Below, one piece after another: positions 11,501-22,799 of a stretch of DNA of 64,000 bases. Position numbers and translations under genes: made by a program. This DNA comes from Atopsyche davidsoni. Taxonomy: Eukaryota > Arthropoda > Insecta > Trichoptera > Hydrobiosidae. The stretch is from the NCBI GenBank assembly GCA_022113835.1, contig JAILWY010000023.1, positions 12,832,001 through 12,896,000 of the forward strand, in the 5' to 3' direction. Positions within the stretch are counted from its first letter, which is position 1; each line of letters starts with the position of its first letter. The notes below the pieces were generated by a model that was given only the letters and a program-made list of their open reading frames with translations, searched no databases and had not been told where the DNA came from.

Positions 11501-12248
11501 TTGGATCAATGGCCAGATACTGACCAGGAACAATTCTACGACATCCTGATTTCCCAAAAGTTTCTTGGTGTACTTTTTCCAGCAAGTTCTTAGCTGGTAT
11601 ATATTCGAGAATCACTATTCTACCAGCATCTGATCCGACAACGATATAATCTGAAATTAATTTCTAATAAATAACTGTACATACTAATACAAAATAAAGC
11701 AGTTCTTATTAAGTTGACATAATTACTACATTTCATAATTGGCAAAATCAGTTTCAGCAGTGAAAAATTTCTTTGAAAAACTACTAAATGAACTCTCCAT
11801 GTGATTAATAAATATTACACAGACAATAGTCTCTTACAAGATCAGAATTGGTAAATAACAAAAATTGTATCACACAAGTTCAATCCAGATGAACACCCAG
11901 CGCATCCAGAAGCGACGAGTTGAAATGTTATTCTATGCACTTGAGTTTTTGTGACTGTGCATTATGCACGCTAGCCACATAGCATATGAGTGCACCACAA
12001 AAGAAGTATATTGATTGAATACCTTTAGTTCCTCCGGTCAATCTGAACGCCATCAAGGACCTCACGACACCGAAGATCTCCACAGTCATGAGTGTATGAA
12101 CTTTCCCAGTATTAGGGTCAGGTCGCACGAGTTCCAATATTTTCCCTCTGGCTATGAGAATCTCTTGGGTTTTGGTACCAGAAAAGTTCCCATGCACGGC
12201 ATGCGTGATGGAGGTCGCACGTTGCAGAGTGAGGTTATACAGATACAT
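5563..12248 (-). CDS. SF3B3: Splicing factor 3B subunit 3 (SF3B3/SAP130), complete 15-exon gene
   Basis: Encodes the DDB1/CPSF160-like scaffold of the SF3b complex in the U2 snRNP, where it helps hold SF3B1 and the branch-site machinery in the nucleus. The spliced product is 1,211 residues; the human protein is 1,217. Its start [12 protein letters not shown] and end [12 protein letters not shown] match the family almost exactly. Conserved blocks include [38 protein letters not shown] (about residue 270), FADDTHPRW (about 1,017-1,025) and [16 protein letters not shown] (ending at 1,165). The N-terminal MMS1_N/beta-propeller part lies in exons 1-11 and the CPSF_A-type C-terminal propeller in exons 12-15. 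Exon 12 (residues about 808-1,024) holds the most divergent part: residues about 891-908, near [15 protein letters not shown], differ in sequence and length from human. The ATG at 12246-12248 is chosen because it gives the conserved N-terminus. The gene runs tail to tail with CARMIL. Confidence 0.97.
5563..12248 (-). other. SF3B3: SF3B3 exon map
   Basis: Coding exons in transcript order (+ coordinates): 12023-12248, 11480-11650, 10778-11301, 10544-10689, 10145-10302, 9799-9975, 8942-9249, 8698-8853, 8321-8505, 8064-8230, 7619-7823, 6773-7423, 6457-6602, 6003-6277 and 5563-5703. The lengths sum to 3,636 nt, that is 1,211 codons plus the stop (5563-5565). Every intron is GT-AG on the - strand, and the phase carried out of each exon is completed by the next. 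For example, Asp is split G|AT between exons 1 and 2, His CA|C between 4 and 5, and Glu G|AG between 6 and 7. Introns range from about 70 to about 550 bases. Confidence 0.93.
9449..9488 (-). other. Candidate poison exon in SF3B3 intron 6
   Basis: On the gene strand, a strong pyrimidine tract TTTTTATTTTCAG is followed by 40 nt and then the donor CAG|GTAGGC. Spliced after exon 6 (phase 1), the cassette reads [10 protein letters not shown] and then TGA at 9457-9459. Its length of 40 is not a multiple of 3. Inclusion would therefore truncate SF3B3 near residue 478 and expose the message to nonsense-mediated decay. The sequence is GC-rich compared with the surrounding intron. The splice sites are seen in the sequence; use of the exon is inference. 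Confidence 0.4.
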
Positions 12249-12850
12249 CGTGGCGGTTTAGTATAATCGCGTACAAGAAATCATTCAGCCGTCCATCCTG
12301 CGACAAAATTCCCGTTTAGTTTTGGATAATAAATAAACATATACAGAATATAACGGAATGCCGGTACAATATCCAAATTTGTTGAGAGCGGTATTCCAAG
12401 TGACATAGTATGAAAAGTATGTCCCTAATGATGCAAAGCTTTCGTTTAATATAGCACCGTTTACGACCATTAATCAGCAAACAGACTGAAGACTGGAGAT
12501 ACATAGTGCAAAACGGTTGAAATGCAAAATACAGGTTAAGGAATTATATCCAATAAAAATGTCTAAATCGACAAATATTCAGATAAGATGATTAACATTG
12601 ATATGCTTTCTATTAAAACTCACTTATATGAAGGAAAATGCGTCGGATGGCTCGAGAATCGCAAGATATTCGAGTCACCAATCCGCTTGCTACGTTCAAT
12701 CATGGACGGCGGCCGGAAACGAAGCGGGCGCCCCATAATCAGCGGATGTGAAGTGAGGGCCAATCAGCGCAAGCGCTCGCTACTTATTCACCGAGCGCCA
12801 CCGGAAAACGGAAGCAAGTTGGACTAAAGAGCTACCGCACTGCCATCTAG
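12249..12850 (-). promoter_or_regulatory. SF3B3 5' UTR and promoter region
   Basis: Upstream of the ATG on the gene strand there is a possible acceptor (GTCGCAG at 12298-12304) that would put 12249-12297 in the coding exon's leader. A donor GTGAGT at 12618-12623 could end a non-coding first exon at 12624. The region from about 12640 to 12830 is GC/CpG-rich. It contains two ATTGG (inverted CCAAT) elements on the gene strand and a CCGTCCATG stretch near the proposed exon. No TATA box is clear. The leader as modelled holds two very short upstream open frames, one of them ATGGACGGCTGA. Confidence 0.5.
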
Positions 12851-13077
12851 TGTACTAATACATTATATCTAGAGATATTTTTGAAAATAGTTTCGCTACT
12901 GGAATATAGAGAAGAAATAAAAATAATATTACAATAAATCCAACATCTTTTTAATTACAAAAAAAATTGTAACAAAAAGTCTTGTTGCTAGAATTTATAA
13001 ATAAACATAAATTAGTTAAAAACTTTTATATTTGAATAAGCGAGTAAGATTTTCAAATGTAGCTTGCATTCTTCAAC

Positions 13078-13600
13078 TCATGCAATAAAGGGTGTTTTTT
13101 CACAGATATTTTTCCCTACACAAACTCAATAACGAAAATAGAAAAACCAATGTATGCTACCACCCAAGCCACGTGTTTTAAGCCCACAACCTCAGGAATC
13201 ACGGGACAGCCATATACCGTATTGTAAGTATAGCCCTAAGAACTATCGTAATGTTATGTGTCCGTTAGGTGCACACCGGACTTCGGGTAAACGTAAAGAA
13301 AAACACTTTCAATACGTTTTATATTATGAAATTTATTACACCGACAGTGTGTCGTCGGTGGTCAGTCTCGTTATGATTGAACTCATTAAAAATTAAATTA
13401 AATTTCAAAATTCTTTTATTTTAGTGTATTACAATAGATCTTATAGCTAATGTTTTGGTGGAGTGTTTGGCTATCCCCGTCCTGCGCGCAGGTTTCGGGG
13501 CTTTCAATGACTTAGGTGGTAGCGTACATGAATTTCTATGGTTGTGATATTGTGTTAGGCACGGAAAATCAGTGGGAAAAACCCTTTATTTGCATGTGTC
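13078..13600. mobile_element. DNA-transposon-like element with long imperfect terminal inverted repeats
   Basis: The left end ATGCAATAAAGGGTG and the right end, read in reverse (ATGCAAATAAAGGGTT), begin about 110-bp imperfect inverted repeats. Both arms contain a block like ATGTA[T/C]GCTACCACC. The interior (about 13246-13388) is homologous in inverse orientation to 29684-29822. No intact transposase is seen; the 80-codon open frame at 13154-13396 is probably incidental. Exact ends and target duplication are unresolved. Confidence 0.55.
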
Positions 13601-14035
13601 TATGGGTAATAAATAACTACGAACTAAATAACAAGGATCGATTGAACTCATGAATGATACATTCTTATATATAAATTACAATGGACGTAGTCCAGCAGCT
13701 AAATACACAAACAAATTTGAGATGTTTGTGTTTACTTAATAATAAAAGATATAATAATGGACATTTTTAATCCGTTGGAACTGTAATTACACATAGTTAA
13801 ATTAATAAACAAACATATTAGTAAAGAAATTCAATATTTTTGACAGAGAGTACTTAAAAACGAAAATCCATAAAATATATCATCCCTGGTGTATTGTATA
13901 TCATTTTACTGTAAATTTATACAATGAATAAAAAGTATTTTTTTTTGTATGGTCACATCGCTTTGAGTTTATTTGAGAGTTAGCAATGCTTTATTGCTTG
14001 TATGAATCGTACGCCACTGCCTTAAATCTTAAAGA
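13601..14035. other. AT-rich intergenic stretch
   Basis: No gene, RNA or clear repeat end. The string TTTTTGACAGAGAGTACTT near 13840 resembles the outer tip of the fold-back family found at 35308-35750, so it may be a solo terminal fragment. Confidence 0.4.
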
Positions 14036-14190
14036 AAGTGCTTGGTGGAATTCCATTTTAATATTTTTGAATAAAACACTTGAGTGATTGAAACCGATTG
14101 AGTGATGAAATTGATTGAGTGATGGCGAAACCGATCACCAATAAAAACGATAATGTGGAAAATCACTCAAGTATTTTATTCAAAAATATA
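14036..14190. repeat. Fold-back element, degraded copy of the 35.3-kb family
   Basis: The left part GTGCTTGGTGGAATTCC and TTTTTGAATAAAACACTTG are mirrored at the right end by CACTCAAGTATTTTATTCA. The core GGCGAAACCGATCACCAATA matches the 35.3-kb element. The centre carries a short tandem of GATTGAGTGATG-like units. Confidence 0.7.
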
Positions 14191-14196
14191 TTAGTA

Positions 14197-14350
14197 AAGG
14201 TTAATTGATATTGAGAGGCGGAGTAAAGTCCATTCCTTTGTACAATGTTAGTTTAAACAAAAAAGGACTTTCAACTAAATGATTATAATGGGAAGTACTA
14301 AATATATTGGGTTGATTAGGTTGGTACATTACAGTAAATTAACATCTTGG
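14197..14350. mobile_element. Fragment related to the hAT element at 29.2-30.9 kb
   Basis: Runs such as GTTAATTGATATTG, CAATGTTAGTTTAAACAAA and GGACTTTCAACTAAATGAT occur here on the + strand and, in reverse complement, between about 29360 and 29505. The order of blocks is conserved. The copy is truncated and has no visible target duplication. Confidence 0.65.
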
Positions 14351-14457
14351 AATTTTCAAATATATATTGAAACACGTAATACAAGTTTACGTATGCAATA
14401 TCGTCTCTGCATTACACTATTATTACAATAAAATTTACATGCAAAATTACTCATGCA

Positions 14458-14600
14458 GAAAAAGATTTTTTAAGGGTTAAATAATGCACCGGCCATGTAA
14501 GCTTGGGGATGTGGGTTCAAATCCCACACAAATCACGGTGATATTTTTTTGAGAGTTTCTTTAATCAATTTTCAATATTTGAAATAATGTACTTAACCAT
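14458..14600 (+). mobile_element. tRNA-derived SINE (degenerate)
   Basis: A perfect RNA polymerase III B box, GGTTCAAATCC (14514-14524), sits in a T-arm-like hairpin GTGGG/CCCAC. It is followed by a body beginning CACAAATCACGGTGATA. The body is shared with the palindromes at 27633-27786 and 36471-36615. The A-box half is too degraded to assign a parent tRNA. Confidence 0.6.
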
Positions 14601-15835
14601 TATCAATTAAATAACTCAATAATGAAATACATGTACGCTACATACCGTGTTATAACCATAACCATAGGAACTATTGTAAATTTACAAAAAAAAAAAGAAT
14701 TTTGAAATTTAATTAAATTTTTTTTACAAACAAAACTATTAATCAAGTAAAAACTGCATTGAAATGTTGACATGTGTTTCCATTTGTCTGCGGGTATTTT
14801 ATTGCTGAATTGACCAGGTGGCCACGTCCCCGGGGCTGGAGAGTCCGAGACGGCGATCATGTCACACCCCTCTGTGACGTCACTGTAAACAAGCTGTTGA
14901 CGCATGCAACAAAATGCCATGCTAGTCAGAAATTCGTTTTCATAAATGTACTTATAGTAAAAATTCAACCAAGTGCGCTTAATCTTCCTTTTTAATCGTC
15001 ATTAGACATTCATATCCCTTCTTTGTTTTCAGAATTTGTTGTTGTTTCAGTCAGATTTTTTAAGTCTTTATCATGATTGTAGGTTGATCTTTTAACACGT
15101 TCGAGCTTGTGAGATTTTTTTGTGATAATCGACCTCGTCGCACACATATAACAATACACATAAAATATCGTGCGATATTTTCAGTACGCTGTCACCCCAT
15201 GCATCAGTTAAAGAGAATTAATCCTTCTCTAGCTGATAAATTTGAGTAATATCTTGTGATCCACTCAATCGAAATATGACTTTTCTAATTTTTCTTCGTC
15301 TCCATCAATAACATTTTTTTATTTAGCTGTTTTGTAATATTCGTATAAAAAAGTGTGTGTCCGAGCTTTATTTGTAAATTTTATCGCTCGCCGCCAGATA
15401 GTGATACAATACACAACAAATATTTTAAAAATAACAGTTGACGAGATGGTGAGAGTCGGGACTCAATGATTTTATTCGTAAAAAAAAAACAGTGCCCATA
15501 CGTTATAAAAAGTAATCAACAACTTTGCCCAGTTCTGAAAACGTGGGTTTATGGTAATATCGCACGATTAAGATGATATAATTGTTTTAAACTAAATAGT
15601 CCCGTAATTATGATTGATTTCAATATTGATATTAAAAAACATAAAATATATTTTTCGGTACTCAAAAAGTGCCCGGCTTGTTTTAGTAAACTGAGAAGAA
15701 GCAAGCCGTGGTATTGTGTTATTTTTTTAGATATAGGCATGCAAAGACGGTTTATTGGATGTATAAACTAGTGTAGTTCATTAGGATTTTAAAGGTTACT
15801 CGGTACACGTGTCTTTAAAAATATATAATGAATAC
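14601..15835. other. AT-rich intergenic stretch with a CRE-like site
   Basis: No coding sequence recognised. Near 14625-14675 a short piece (GTACGCTACATACCGTGTTATAA) resembles part of the 13.1-13.25-kb element. A small GC-rich patch (about 14815-14900) contains the palindromic CRE TGACGTCA at 14875-14882. Confidence 0.45.
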
Positions 15836-15839
15836 CAAG

Positions 15840-16770
15840 GCGAGGCGGGAGCGGCCCACGCGTGTGTTTTGACAGGCCGAACACCTGGCGGCGTGGGCGC
15901 GTCCCGGAGCACGCGGACCTGCACTGCCACCTAATATGGTAGTCATTCATTTAATTAAATGGCCATTTTAATTGCGACCCCGAGAAAACTGGCGCCTATT
16001 TAATACTATAGTATATATTTTGTACGTGCTATTTTTTTAAAATCAATGCCGTATCTGGTTCAGGTTCACATCAAACATATTGACTTTAATTTTTTTTTAC
16101 CAATTTTACATTTATTTTCAGGGATGATACGATGCTTGATATTATGATTCTTTAAATATATTTTTACCATTTAAATGCAACCGAGACTTTAATACTTTTA
16201 TTACTTATTCGTATCGTAAACATTAAGATGACTTTTGTGTTGGGAATGCCCAATTTTTAATATAAATAAATAACACTATTCTACATAAATTTTTTGATTG
16301 TAAGATTCAGCAAGTTTTCTTTGTTTATTAATAAATTCTTTAAGGGAGCAATAATAGCCAGAGAGAATCTCCCATACAATAAATGTAATTGAAAATTCCA
16401 GAGAGGTACGCTTCCTCTCTTTATTGCATTCCTCTCCAGGTATGCGCCAATACTCCCAACTACTGAAGACGCTGAATCCGCTTAGCAATTATGACCTTTC
16501 AGGAATGCGAATTTGCCGTAGAAGAGCGAGCGACGGTAGCCGTCGGAAGGCACACTATTGCCTGAATTTTTTATCAGCAATAAGAGCACGTGTCCTTTTT
16601 ACGAGGGGGATGAAATTGGTGATCTCGCGGGAAGGGTGGGACGGCCGCACCCTTCAATTAACAGCCCCTCGCTTGATCGAATGTGACATTTGAATTGCTG
16701 TCATCCGGCATGTCGCGGTCCGAGGGAGGTTTGCACGAGACCAAATCTGCGCTGCCCCTGAACTTTTGTT
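15840..16770. promoter_or_regulatory. Two CpG-rich islands (15840-15990 and 16430-16770)
   Basis: Both patches are much richer in G+C and CpG than their surroundings and contain no recognisable protein. The first contains GCCATTTTAAT at 15963, a PHO/YY1-like core. The second contains GAATTGCTGTCAT, CAATTAACAG and CACGTG. They look like conserved regulatory DNA or promoter sequence; no function can be assigned. Confidence 0.3.
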
Positions 16771-18397
16771 TCTGCAAGGTATAATGTCATTAGCCTTTTT
16801 AATTTAATTTAATTTTGTGACTTTGTAGTCTCAAGTTCAAAGTGTTGAATTATTATTTTAAATAACTTGGAAATCTTTTGAGTATTCGTGTACGCTGCTC
16901 GATATCTTGGAGTTGGGATATTTGCATTTGGATAGTCACCAGCTCGTGGATGTGCCACGCGGTGCGCTGTCACGGTGGACATGCAAGTGCTCAATGAGGC
17001 CGCTTCTGTTCTGCCAGCCAGAGGTCGGCGCCGGTCTTCGTGGAGCAGGACCGCATGGGACGATTTAAATATTCGACGCACGCAAATAACAATCAACATC
17101 GAATGGCATTCAATTGAAAACAACTTTACAAAGCTATTTCAATTGAATTCGATAAAATAATAAAATACCCATATTGTAGTGATATCGATGCATTTTATAA
17201 AATAACCAAACTGAATGATGTGGACGCCTGCATGCATTGCTCCGGATGGAGGAACACAAAGCACTGTATTTTCATTTATTTTCTTTGAGCAATCCTGTTT
17301 ACTTGTCACGCTTTACAAATATATATCTCTACGTGCAAAGGCTTTATGACTCTAAAGTAATAAGATTATTGCTCGCTTATTTAATTCAGATTCGTACGCA
17401 TAAGTAAGTAATGTCGATCTAACTAAGATATCATTTTAAAATTAATACAAATCTCTGAACAAAATGGTTGAAACACAAAATATTAACTAATTACACAAAT
17501 CTGTTGCATTTTTACCTTGGTCATTTATTGCCTAAAAGTTTTATTTTAGGAGTCCTAGACTGTAAAACAGTTTGCTCTAAAAACTTAAAAAATGAAATTG
17601 ATATTTAGAATAGGTGTCAATAGACATTCGAGTTTATTATTTTGAATAAATAGTAAAATAATATGGGTAAGAATAACATATTGAACAAATACGTTATATC
17701 TAAAATACTAATAGCATATGTTATTATTGATCATATATCGAATTCAAGCATAATTCTCACTTCTTTGATATTTAATTTTATTGATTTATTTTCTCTCTGG
17801 ATCGGGTCTGGAAACGCGATTTATTTTGCACGTATTATTTTTCTTTCGAGTTGAAAACGTGTTTTGGTCGGTCAGTAAATATGAATACATTAGATGGCAA
17901 AAAATAAGTGCATAGCTTGCCAAAATGTTCACTGTCATATATTAAATACAGGATTGACGACATTTCATAAATAATAAAAAAAAAAAAACAGATACTGTTT
18001 CTGCACCCGATGTAAAAATTTCTTTCCTTCAGCCACAATGCTCTGTTCATACTGACTAATCAGTGTCCGGAATAGGACAGTTATAGTTGGTAGTCATAAA
18101 AATATAAAAAGAATAGGCCATTCGCGACTGATTAATTTGTCAATTTGTTCAAGTAGCCCGGCCCGGAAGGTTGACGACAATGTTGATACGATCTGCTCAC
18201 GATCACGACTCCCGAAGAAATGTGTCATTGCAATTTATATACCAAGGCTGGCAACGTTGACAAACCTTGACATAATTCACCAATTGCTAATGGCGCCTTC
18301 TTATAAAGCCATTTCATCAGAATTTGGTGGGATATTAACGAAATGGGTAAATAGTAAAAAAAATAATAATCAAAAAGTAATATTATAAAAATAGTTT
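16771..18397. other. AT-rich intergenic stretch
   Basis: Nothing recognised apart from short chance open frames. A modest GC-rich patch at about 16910-17060 has no protein similarity that I can see. Confidence 0.4.
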
Positions 18398-18766
18398 AGT
18401 TATAACGCGGTTTTCAAATTTCGTGTTAAAATGCCTCGCATTACGCGAATTTCTTATTTAAGAACGTGTATGAACATAATGTAGTCATTTACTTCTCTTA
18501 ACAATTAAAAACAGCGTTGGGTGTTATGAACGTTTTTACAAGAACGTAAAAGAAACGCTACCCAAAAGACAATAGATGTATTTTTCAGTAAAAATAACAT
18601 GTAATACTGCATAAAGTGTCTTAGAATTTAAGTGATTGATTCAAATGATTCGTATTTTTTGTTTTAAGTTTTGACTATGTATGTATGTTTAATCGTAAAC
18701 TCCGATATACGCGATTTTTTCCGGAACGTATCCCTCGCGCAAAGCGGGGGGGGGGGGGTATTACTG
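18398..18766. mobile_element. pogo/Tigger-like non-autonomous element, longer copy
   Basis: The right end, read inward, is CAGTAATACCCCC followed by GCTTTGCGCGAGGGATACG. The inner block TTTAATCGTAAACTCCGATA matches the 53.5-kb element. The left side has the related ATAACGCGG and ATTACGCGAATTTC blocks. A TA dinucleotide follows the right tip (18767-18768). A run of 13 G (18746-18758) interrupts the tip, and about 200 bp of extra interior is present compared with the 53.5-kb copy. The left boundary is approximate. Confidence 0.6.
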
Positions 18767-18926
18767 TATTAATACTAAATATTTTTTTTATGTGAGCAGA
18801 TGGGTAAGCTTGATGCGTAAAAATTATCAAGAGTCGTGTTAATTTACATTTTTATTGTTTGATCCGTGGTAAGAGTGCGACAGGGCTCGGTAAGCACTCT
18901 GCATGTGCGGTCCTCCACCCCAGCCC

Positions 18927-18998
18927 CAGGTCCACCCCCAGCCTCAGGTCCACCACCAGCCCCAGGTCCACCACCAGCCCCAGGTCCACCACCAGCCC
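18927..18998. repeat. 18-bp GC-rich minisatellite, four units
   Basis: Four tandem units of CAGGTCCACCACCAGCCC, with a partial unit before them; the first full unit has small differences. Because 18 is a multiple of 3 and the unit has no stops, open frames appear in several frames on both strands. These are probably not genes. Confidence 0.9.
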
Positions 18999-19003
18999 CG
19001 CGG

Positions 19004-20555
19004 CTCGGTACTGCTCTCGGTGGTCCCTCCAGTGCACGTGCATCAGAAATGCTTTTTGATAAATCACGATTTCCGTGCCTTGCTTTCGCCGAGCGACTGT
19101 TTGTTTTTTATGGCTACACCGATACCAATACACGACTCGGATGTCCATTGATACAAGCTGTTTCATTTTCAAAATGTTTACTGACGACATTTCCACCGCT
19201 CACTCCGATATTTTTTTATATCGAATAGTTTCATCGTTACTTTTGTGTGTAGTATATAATTATTACTGTAGTTACTTCAAATGTTGTATTGTATACCATA
19301 TTGTACAAAATTGCTAGTATGAAACAAATATGATTAATCAGTTGGTTAGAAAATTTAATGGCATCTTTACTAACACCGTATTGAAAATCATCGATTGGTT
19401 ATTTACTATCAATAAAAAGTTATATTTTTGTAAACTTAATTTATAAATTAATTACATTTACTTCATTACCAATTCTGAACACTTGTCAAAAGATTTACTA
19501 TTTTGGTACATGTGTATTTTATTTATTTCAAATTTTTTTTTTTATTAATTACGGCACGTGGCCTTTAAGATGTCATACACCCGACGAAAATTTATTTCCC
19601 AAAAAAGAGTAACTGTTAATAACTCGAAATGGTAATCTTATTTTCGTGTTTCCCGTATCACAACCAAAACGGGTGCGTTTTTTTTAGCTTCCTGCTTACG
19701 AACGGGAGCATAAATAATGCCTATGGATAAATAATTTATATAGCTCGCCTCTTATAAATTTTATTGCGGACTTCACACTTTTTGTGTCTGGTCGAGCCTG
19801 ACTGGTTGTTTGCACAGTTTATTACCGTTGGAAGCAATCCAGTGCGAATTTATTAAAACAATGAGTTATTGAAGATACCCGACGAGAGCGAGCCTTGCAG
19901 TGACAGCGGCGCAGCCCGCCCGCGGCGACGTGCTTTGGTTCGATTCAACACAGAGTTATTTAACGTAACAATAAATAATTATTAATAAATAATAAAAAGA
20001 AAGTTAATTTATAATTCCTAATAAATTATTTTTTTATTAGAAAAAAAATTGTTTAAATTCTTTATATATTACACTATAGAATTATTTCTGATTAACATCT
20101 TTTAAAATATAAGTGACCAGAAAGAGTCGTCTTATAAAAATGTGAAAAAAACCATTAATGTATGTATTGAATATACATTTTATATTTGATCACGTTTACA
20201 TGAAAATACCGCAATAATGTAGGATATCGAATTCACCTTTATTGATAAAAAATGCAAGTTTCGTAAGTTTCCTTTTCAAAGAGTAAAAAAGGATATAGTG
20301 ATTTCAAATGCCGCCCTTGCACGCCCGGTGTGCAATGTGTGAAGATGTTTTTTTTAATAATGCGGTAATATACTGTTACCGAATAATAATTAAACAGAAC
20401 CAAATTAAAACAGTTTTGATTTATACTGGTAACATTGTTGATTTAGATAATATTGGTGAGTAAAAACCTAGGACTGAAAACATTGCCTCCACTACAGATT
20501 AAAAATACCCTACCGATTGAATATAGTGTTTGTCAGCTCTTTGACCATTTACGCA
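19004..20555. other. AT-rich intergenic stretch
   Basis: No gene or clear repeat is seen. A small GC-rich patch at about 19860-19940 (GACGAGAGCGAGCC, GCCCGCGGCGACG) is of unknown role. Confidence 0.4.
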
Positions 20556-20557
20556 CT

Positions 20558-20636
<79 letters not shown>
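20556..20636. repeat. Compound (AC)n(AT)n microsatellite
   Basis: About ten AC dinucleotides followed by about thirty AT dinucleotides, uninterrupted. Confidence 0.97.
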
Positions 20637-20638
<2 letters not shown>

Positions 20639-21560
20639 AATAGTTTAAAAAAAATATAACATAAGATCATGCGTTTTAACGTAATTTAAAAGAATAACAA
20701 TATTCAATTAAATATACCGGTGTTGACTAACTATTTTTAAAGTAAATCAGTTTTAAAAAATAATACCTGATTATTGATCATGTCATCACGCCATGTCTTG
20801 CCAATTCAATAAATGTCATCTATTATATGTTGTGCCATTGGCCACATTATTTACATTGCACGAGTCATTTAAGTAGTCAATAGGTGTCTCAAATGCTAGC
20901 AAAAAGATTATTAACATCCATTTTAATTTCATACTTCGTTACGAACTGAATGACAGTGAAAATTCTATATTATATTTATACTTACTAGCTTAGGATCTCG
21001 TTATTTGCTTGAAGGTTAACTGTGATAATCCAGCGGAGAATATATTTATATGTTTAAAGTTTCAGACCATGCGACGCACGTGAGATTTGTGGAGCTGCGG
21101 ACTGAATCAATTATCAGTCCGAACAAGGAAGAGCATAATTGGAGAGTGTTTCATCCGGCTGTGTTCTTTGAATACTTCATGCCTATGAAATATTGGAATA
21201 CGTGAAATGTTTTGCATACGGAAACCAGCTAAAAGTAAAAAACTCTATTTGATACAATTGATTGTCTCTTATAATTTATTTTTGCTTGCATGAAAAAATG
21301 TAGAATTGGGATGAATTTCTTATATTTAAAATTCTTAAAATAAAACAAATATTATTGAATTCATTAATGAAATTGATTACCGCAAAATACGGTTGTTTGT
21401 GAGGGAGAACGGCCAGGTAAAAAAAAGTGGTTTTACATTACCCGCATGGCCGGTCGCTTCTGTTACTCAAAAATACTACCAGAAATGAGATGGCAGGCTT
21501 TTTACTGGATGTAATGTCGGGATGAATGGAATTATATTATTAAAATCTGATAATTGATCG
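20637..21560. other. AT-rich intergenic stretch
   Basis: No coding, RNA or transposon signal recognised. Confidence 0.4.
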
Positions 21561-21569
21561 GCGCACGTA

Positions 21570-22210
21570 ACAAAGCGCGGTGCCCGCCGGCCGCCAGGTA
21601 TTGTGGAGTGCTCGCCGGCTTCCTCGCCCCGGCCTCCTCCCACGAGCGCCCCGCCCGCGTGGCGCCAGCCGCCCACCGGGCCCCGACAGCGCTGGGACGT
21701 GCTCTGACTAACGGCGCCCAGTGGCGTAGGCACCGGCTGTAAATCAAAAAAACCAAATAATAATACACATTTTAAATTTTTTGGCGCTTCGGTGGACATT
21801 GTACGATCTGTCGTATTTTTTTGTGCTATTAAAAAAAAAGTATAATTTTTCGAAGTAGCATTATATAAAAAGGCTTTGTTGAGCCAAATAAGTATTTATT
21901 ATTTCAAAATATAAGAAAAATCGAAGTGCTATTTTTAAAGCTTACTTTTCCGTAGTAACGATACTCGTCAGTTGTCATTCGCTTCGGTGGTGCTTTGGCT
22001 ATATCGTTCCGCGCGTTGTGCGAGCCACTGAGCGCAGAGTCGCGTTCTGTCCGGCTAGAGCGTAAAAAAAGTTTACAATCCGCCGTAATGGCGATCGTCC
22101 ACTTTTCAAACTCCGCACCGGCAAGACCCGTCAGGCTTGTGATTTGCGATTAGCTGGAAGCGAAAAGCTCAAAATCGGCCTCGGCAGCCTCTGCTCGCTG
22201 GACTTGAAAG
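21570..22210. promoter_or_regulatory. CpG-rich islands with promoter-like features
   Basis: Two GC-rich blocks, 21570-21740 and about 21950-22210, flank a TATATAAAAAGG string near 21862. The second block has an initiator-like TCAGTTGTC and several CpGs. No open frame is recognisable. Together with the candidate exon at 22513-22640 it may mark a transcription start region. Confidence 0.3.
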
Positions 22211-22512
22211 CACACAAAAAACGCTAAATTAATTGAAGTTGATGCGTGTTTGAATGTCTTTTAAGGCTGATGCTTCGTTTTCATCTGAGAGCATTATAGT
22301 TTAGTCCGACGAAAGAGTACGACCCTGTTAATACAATTTGATTCGTAGCATTTTAAGTTCGTTTTTTAATAAATGTACTTCGAATAATAATAAAACGTAT
22401 GTAGGATTGTACAAATTGTAATAACTTACAATTGTCTATGTTTTTAAAGCTTGCAAGTGGAAATGTAGCATCTTGCGTGCTGTGTTGACATGTTGCGTTT
22501 GAGCGAGCTCAC

Positions 22513-22640
22513 CTTCGCCTATCATCTCGGATCTCCGCGAGAGAGGAGACGCCGAGGAGCCGAAGAGTTGGGGAGTTGTGGTCTCCGTGATTGATAGTCG
22601 CCGCGCTGCCGGCACAAGGAGGACGACGTGAGAATGGGAA
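22513..22640 (-). other. Candidate first exon with start codon and strong donor
   Basis: On the - strand a GC-rich stretch contains GAGATGATAGGCGAAG followed by GTGAGCTCG, a near-consensus donor at 22511-22512. The ATG at 22523-22525 would give four codons (M-I-G-E) and a phase-1 junction. No downstream exon could be identified, so this may be an unused site or the 5' end of a long-intron gene or lncRNA. Confidence 0.25.
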
Positions 22641-22799
22641 TTAGTCACACGCTGATGGATGCTCCGCCGGCCATCTCTTCATATTATCCAAGAGACACGC
22701 GCGGTGAATTTCAATTCAGTGATAGAAGAGACAAGAGGCTTCGTGCGGTGAAGGGGACTTTTGTATGGAAACGCCACGGAGTGTACCTGCCTATCTTAG

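Noticed and set aside
13430..13560. Separate small palindrome
   Set aside because: It pairs with 13137-13195 as the right terminal inverted repeat of the 13078-13600 element, so it is not a separate feature.
14458..14600. Functional tRNA gene
   Set aside because: Only the T-arm and B box are intact. The acceptor, D and anticodon arms do not pair, and the body continues into a dispersed repeat, so it is a SINE.
18859..19228. Proline-rich open frames over the 18-bp repeat
   Set aside because: A stop-free repeat whose length is a multiple of 3 leaves several frames open on both strands, and flanking sequence gives no conserved domain or splice context.
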